Assembly (NCBI GenBank): GCA_003228875.1
Contig: QIGK01000109.1
Span: 1 to 35,316, forward strand
From: Rhodobacterales bacterium
GTDB lineage: Bacteria > Pseudomonadota > Alphaproteobacteria > Rhodobacterales > Rhodobacteraceae
Length of the DNA stretch: 35,316 bases
Direction of reading: 5' to 3'
Every line of letters begins with the position of its first letter. Within the stretch, counting starts at the first letter, position 1. A program made the translations under genes and the position numbers. Below the pieces are notes generated by a model that was not told the DNA's origin, ran no database searches, and saw only the letters and a list, made by a program, of their open reading frames with translations. Positions 32,820-35,316 of the stretch are shown in pieces.

Positions 32820-33752
32820 TTAACCCGTAATATACTTGGCAACCCCGTCAGGGTCACCCACCCCATGACACTCAATACTCCGATCAATCCGCCGGATCAT
32901 CCCACACAGCGCCTTGCCCGCGCCAACCTCAACCATCTCGTCAACGCCCTGCGCCGCCATCCACAAAACAGATTCCTGCCAGCGCACCGATCCGGTAACC
33001 TGATCCACCAACAGATTGCGAATAAGCAGCGGAGCATCCACTGCCGCCGCTGCAACATTGGCAACCAACGGAACGCTTGGCGTTTTGAATTCAACCTCGG
33101 CCAACGCCGCCTCCATGACTTCAGCCGCCGGAGCCATCAACACACAATGAAACGGTGCTGATACCGGCAACATAATCGCCCGCTTTGCATCTGCTTCCTT
33201 GGCCAAAACACAAGCGCGTTCCACAGCAGCCTTATGCCCAGAAACCACAACCTGCCCCGGGTCATTATCATTCGCCGCCTGACAAACCTCACCCTCAGCC
33301 GCCGCTTCAGCCACCGCTTGCGCAGCGGCAAAATCCAGCCCCAGCAAAGCTGCCATCGCGCCAACACCAACCGGAACCGCGTCTTGCATGGCTTTGCCGC
33401 GGATTTTTAGCAGCCGCGCCGTGTCCGACAGCGAAATAACCCCCGCCGCACAAAGCGCCGAATATTCACCCAAGGAATGCCCCGCGACAAACGCCGCATC
33501 CGTCACCTGAACCCCCTCGGTATTCAACGCCGCCATCGCTGCCATAGATGTCGCCATAAGCGCAGGCTGTGCATTTTCCGTCAAAGTCAGCTCAGCAATA
33601 TCGCCTTCCCAAATCAACGCCGAAAGGTCTTGCGAAAGCGCCGCATCAACCTCGTCAAACACCGCCTTGGCCGCCGGATAAGCCTCCGCCAAAGCCTTCC
33701 CCATCCCAATAGATTGCGCCCCTTGGCCGGGGAAAATATATGCTTTTGTCAT
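32820..33752 (-). CDS. fabD: Malonyl-CoA:ACP transacylase
   Basis: FabD loads malonyl groups on ACP. The 310 residues show IFPGQGAQSIGMGKALAEAY, the nucleophile elbow VAGHSLGEYSAL (S93), the active-site histidine in LPVSAPFHCVLMAPAAE and EVGAGKALCGMIRRI near the end. GAGGG precedes the ATG. It is the first gene of the fabD-fabG-Sel1 run and has a promoter overlapping that of the divergent VOC gene. Confidence 0.96.
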   Translation of the reverse strand: MTKAYIFPGQGAQSIGMGKALAEAYPAAKAVFDEVDAALSQDLSALIWEGDIAELTLTENAQPALMATSMAAMAALNTEGVQVTDAAFVAGHSLGEYSALCAAGVISLSDTARLLKIRGKAMQDAVPVGVGAMAALLGLDFAAAQAVAEAAAEGEVCQAANDNDPGQVVVSGHKAAVERACVLAKEADAKRAIMLPVSAPFHCVLMAPAAEVMEAALAEVEFKTPSVPLVANVAAAAVDAPLLIRNLLVDQVTGSVRWQESVLWMAAQGVDEMVEVGAGKALCGMIRRIDRSIECHGVGDPDGVAKYITG

Positions 33753-33763
33753 GGGACCCTCAC

Positions 33764-33792
33764 TTGCAAAATCAATTACCCGATTTTATATC
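33764..33792 (+). promoter_or_regulatory. Candidate promoter of the VOC gene
   Basis: TTGCAA (33764-33769) and TATATC (33787-33792) are 17 bases apart, giving a leader of about 42 bases. The minus-10 box overlaps that of the fabD promoter on the other strand. Confidence 0.5.
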
Positions 33793-33814
33793 CCGAGCCA
33801 TAGCAGATTGACAA
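33785..33814 (-). promoter_or_regulatory. Candidate fabD promoter
   Basis: On the minus strand TTGTCA (33814-33809) and TATAAA (33790-33785) are 18 bases apart, giving a leader of about 26 bases to the fabD ATG. Confidence 0.5.
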
Positions 33815-33840
33815 CAACATCCTGCCGACGAGGTCAAAAA

Positions 33841-34209
33841 ATGAGCGAATACAAAACAATCCTGCCAAATGGATTTCGATTTCACCATGTTGGCGTGCCC
33901 ATCAAAAACCGGCTACCCAATATGCGCCATATCCCGCATCTGAAATTTTCAGTGACAGGATATGAATCCTCTCCGTTCAAATATGAGTGGATGCATTTTG
34001 ACGATGATTGCACCTTGCCCGAGACCATTAAAACCAAACCACATATTTGTTTTGAAGTCGACGATTTAGATGACGCCATAAATGGCCATGAAATTCTGAT
34101 AAAACCAACCAGCCCCGTGCCCGAACTCCGCGTTGCATTTATTGTGCATGATGGTGCACCGATTGAGCTGTTACAGATTATCAAGAAATCCACCGAGAGC
34201 AAAACCTGA
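33841..34209 (+). CDS. VOC-superfamily (glyoxalase/bleomycin-resistance-like) protein
   Basis: The 122-residue product begins after a GAGG site and has the VOC fold pattern: FRFHHVGVPIKNRLP with the metal-ligand-type histidine pair, then KPHICFEVDDLDDAINGHEI and a last strand VHDGAPIELLQI with the Glu expected in the third ligand position. Metal-dependent chemistry on a small molecule is therefore likely; the substrate is unknown. A longer frame from 33751 lacks a ribosome site. The gene is divergent from fabD. Confidence 0.82.
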   Translation: MSEYKTILPNGFRFHHVGVPIKNRLPNMRHIPHLKFSVTGYESSPFKYEWMHFDDDCTLPETIKTKPHICFEVDDLDDAINGHEILIKPTSPVPELRVAFIVHDGAPIELLQIIKKSTESKT

Positions 34210-34343
34210 ATTGCCTTGACCACGCGTTTGAACGATCCCCCAATTGATGCTTCCAAATAGCCAAAAATCCTAAGGTTGAATTGAGCGCAGTCCAAAGGGG
34301 GACAACGTCCGCCGCCGATGACACGTTAGCACCCGATTTTGTT

Positions 34344-34373
34344 TTGCATTTGTTAAACGATTTCCTATATAAC
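34344..34373 (+). promoter_or_regulatory. Candidate promoter of the toxin-antitoxin-like pair
   Basis: TTGCAT (34344-34349) is followed by TATATAAC (34366-34373), a spacing of 16-18 bases depending on which six bases form the minus-10 box. It lies about 26 bases ahead of the first gene, which itself has an AGGA site. No clear operator palindrome was seen. Confidence 0.45.
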
Positions 34374-34398
34374 AGATTAACACAAACAGGAAAAACCA

Positions 34399-34605
34399 AT
34401 GGCACTCGCGTCGCAAAACGAAAACAATGTTCAATGGACGGTCACCAACAAAGGCAAAAATGCCTCTGGGGGTAATTCGTATGAATTGCGTGAGGTTGCG
34501 ACGGGTAAGACCAAAAAAGTCGATTCAGATGAAGCTTCAAGCCTGATATCGAAAAGTTTGATCAATGACAATCTGGCCATGCTGAAGCGCCTTGCTGACA
34601 GATAG
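34399..34605 (+). CDS. Small partner (putative antitoxin) of a Fic/Doc toxin
   Basis: The 68-residue protein has a polar N terminus (MALASQNENNVQWTVTNKGK), a beta-hairpin-like middle (NSYELREVATGKTKKVDSDE) and a helical C terminus (ASSLISKSLINDNLAMLKRL). It overlaps the downstream toxin-like gene by 14 bases, as antitoxins often do. It does not resemble Phd, the usual Doc partner: no Phd/YefM-type DNA-binding N terminus is visible. Calling it an antitoxin rests on its position, size and overlap only. A Fic-inhibitory (S/T)xxxE(G/N) motif is not evident. Confidence 0.65.
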   Translation: MALASQNENNVQWTVTNKGKNASGGNSYELREVATGKTKKVDSDEASSLISKSLINDNLAMLKRLADR

Positions 34606-34996
34606 CACCCACTACATTGTCACCTATCAAGATGCAATTGACCTTCATGAATTAGTGTTGGAAGCATCCGGCGGCCGCTCTGGAATCCTGAACGAATCCA
34701 GCTTGCTCTCAGCCTTGGCGCGCCCCTATTGTGGGTATTTCGATAGCATCGAAGAAAAAGGTTCAGCTTTGCTTGAATCCGTAGTTCAAAATCATGGATT
34801 CGCAGACGGAAACAAACGAACAGCTACTATGCTGACCCTTAAACTATTTGCCCATAGTGGTTTCGTTTTAGAGGCAGTCAACGAACAAGACGACCTCGGA
34901 TACGGCCTTGAAGAATTGGTCGTCGCGCTTGCCTCAGGCAATACAAATCGCGACACCGTTCAGGAATGGTTTAAGGCGCGGTTAAAACCAACCTAA
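34592..34996 (+). CDS. Fic/Doc-family protein (toxin-like)
   Basis: The 134-residue product is a small Fic-fold protein of the death-on-curing type. The active loop is HGFADGNKRTATM (H68 to about residue 80). The Gly after Asp matches Fic AMP-transferases and the Lys after Asn matches Doc kinases, so AMPylation or phosphorylation of a target such as EF-Tu cannot be told apart. The opening YQDAIDLHELVLEASGGRSG and GILNESSLLSALARPY are typical of the family. The start is probably TTG at 34592, overlapping the partner gene. No ATG lies suitably near. Confidence 0.82.
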   Translation: MLTDSTHYIVTYQDAIDLHELVLEASGGRSGILNESSLLSALARPYCGYFDSIEEKGSALLESVVQNHGFADGNKRTATMLTLKLFAHSGFVLEAVNEQDDLGYGLEELVVALASGNTNRDTVQEWFKARLKPT

Positions 34997-35001
34997 CCCC
35001 C

Positions 35002-35029
35002 TTGCATTCCCCCAAAACCGCCTTATAAC
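35002..35029 (+). promoter_or_regulatory. Candidate rpsF promoter
   Basis: TTGCAT (35002-35007) and TATAAC (35024-35029) are 16 bases apart, giving a leader of about 95 bases before rpsF. Confidence 0.45.
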
Positions 35030-35034
35030 CCCCC

Positions 35035-35088
35035 AATCCCCCGCAATCTTTGATCGCGGATGCCTCTCGAATGCGGATGGGGGATTTT
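35035..35088 (+). promoter_or_regulatory. Leader hairpin ahead of rpsF
   Basis: The arms AATCCCCC (35035-35042) and GGGGGATT (35079-35086), extended inward by CCGCA and TGCGG as an alternative, close a stem followed by TTTT. It lies between the promoter candidate and the ribosome site and may act as an attenuator or as a binding site for a ribosomal protein. It could equally terminate the toxin transcript. Confidence 0.4.
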
Positions 35089-35131
35089 AACGCCGCATGT
35101 TGAAGCACGCTTGAAAATGAAGGAATATGAT

Positions 35132-35316
35132 ATGGCGCTCTATGAGCACGTATTTATCGCCCGTCAGGACCTGTCAAATACGCAGGCCGAAGGGTTGATC
35201 GAACACTTTGGTGGTGTTCTTGCTGACAATGGCGGCAAAGTTGTTGACAGCGAATATTGGGGCCTGAAAACCATGGCCTATAAAATCAACAAAAACCGCA
35301 AAGGCCATTACGCCTA
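35132..35316 (+). CDS. rpsF: 30S ribosomal protein S6 (5' part, runs off the window)
   Basis: The first 61 codons are present: [20 protein letters not shown], then [20 protein letters not shown] and [17 protein letters not shown], which is the usual S6 start up to the conserved RKGHY region. An AAGGA site precedes the ATG. S6 binds 16S rRNA with S18; rpsR and rplI are expected downstream, outside the window. Confidence 0.95.
   Translation, partial: MALYEHVFIARQDLSNTQAEGLIEHFGGVLADNGGKVVDSEYWGLKTMAYKINKNRKGHYA

Noticed and set aside
1-35316. CRISPR arrays, tRNA or rRNA genes, IS elements
   Set aside because: No regular spaced direct repeats, cloverleaf sequences or transposase frames were recognised. 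The only repeated elements are the short palindromes and two tandem duplications.

Overview
The window looks like a chromosomal segment of an alphaproteobacterium of the order Rhodobacterales (roseobacter-type). Three things point there: a near-complete gene transfer agent (GTA) cluster of the Rhodobacter capsulatus RcGTA type next to cysE, a lipoyl-domain-bearing PdhB, and the order ftsB-pdhA-pdhB-pdhC. No rRNA, tRNA, CRISPR array, transposase or integrase was found.

Layout. Bases 1-930 hold a broken secreted metallo-beta-lactamase-fold gene. Bases 985-1734 (minus) carry zapA and a small coiled-coil gene, divergent from tkt (1913-3931, with a strong terminator). A 47-residue membrane miniprotein and pgk follow, then a convergent anchored ConA/LamG-like protein (minus), ftsB and the pyruvate dehydrogenase genes pdhA-pdhB-pdhC (6854-10483). 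A frameshifted family III CoA-transferase (minus) and cysE (minus) come next. Bases 12752-27604 (minus) are the GTA operon: a consensus-like sigma70 promoter, a leader with an intrinsic-terminator-like hairpin, terminase, portal, prohead protease, capsid, connectors, tail, baseplate and the g15 host-contact protein, then a DUF2793 gene. Bases 27682-33752 (minus) are fatty-acid and envelope genes (fabD, fabG, a Sel1 gene, acpP, a broken secreted protein, fabF, mltG). Bases 33841-35316 (plus) hold a VOC protein, a Fic/Doc toxin with an unfamiliar small partner, and the start of rpsF.

Two signals run through the window. First, at least seven accessory genes carry lesions: frameshifts, in-frame stops, an 11-bp tandem duplication and an apparent internal deletion. 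They affect the MBL gene, the CoA-transferase, GTA g6, g8 and g15, a secreted protein and the Sel1 gene. The housekeeping genes (tkt, pgk, pdhABC, fabDGF, acpP, cysE) read through cleanly. That contrast argues for real gene erosion rather than poor sequencing, and suggests the GTA cannot make normal particles unless lesions are suppressed or repaired elsewhere.

Second, a short palindrome with a GTAG head (REP-like) occurs five times, plus one divergent relative. Copies lie between GTA genes, between fabD and fabG, and in frame inside the pdhC linker. Its GTAG head resembles REPs mobilised by RAYT transposases, so such an enzyme is predicted elsewhere in the genome.

The GTA operon also has an extra gene between capsid and connector (22048-22374) and a leader that could act as an attenuator. 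These, with the Fic/Doc pair, are the best candidates for something not previously described.
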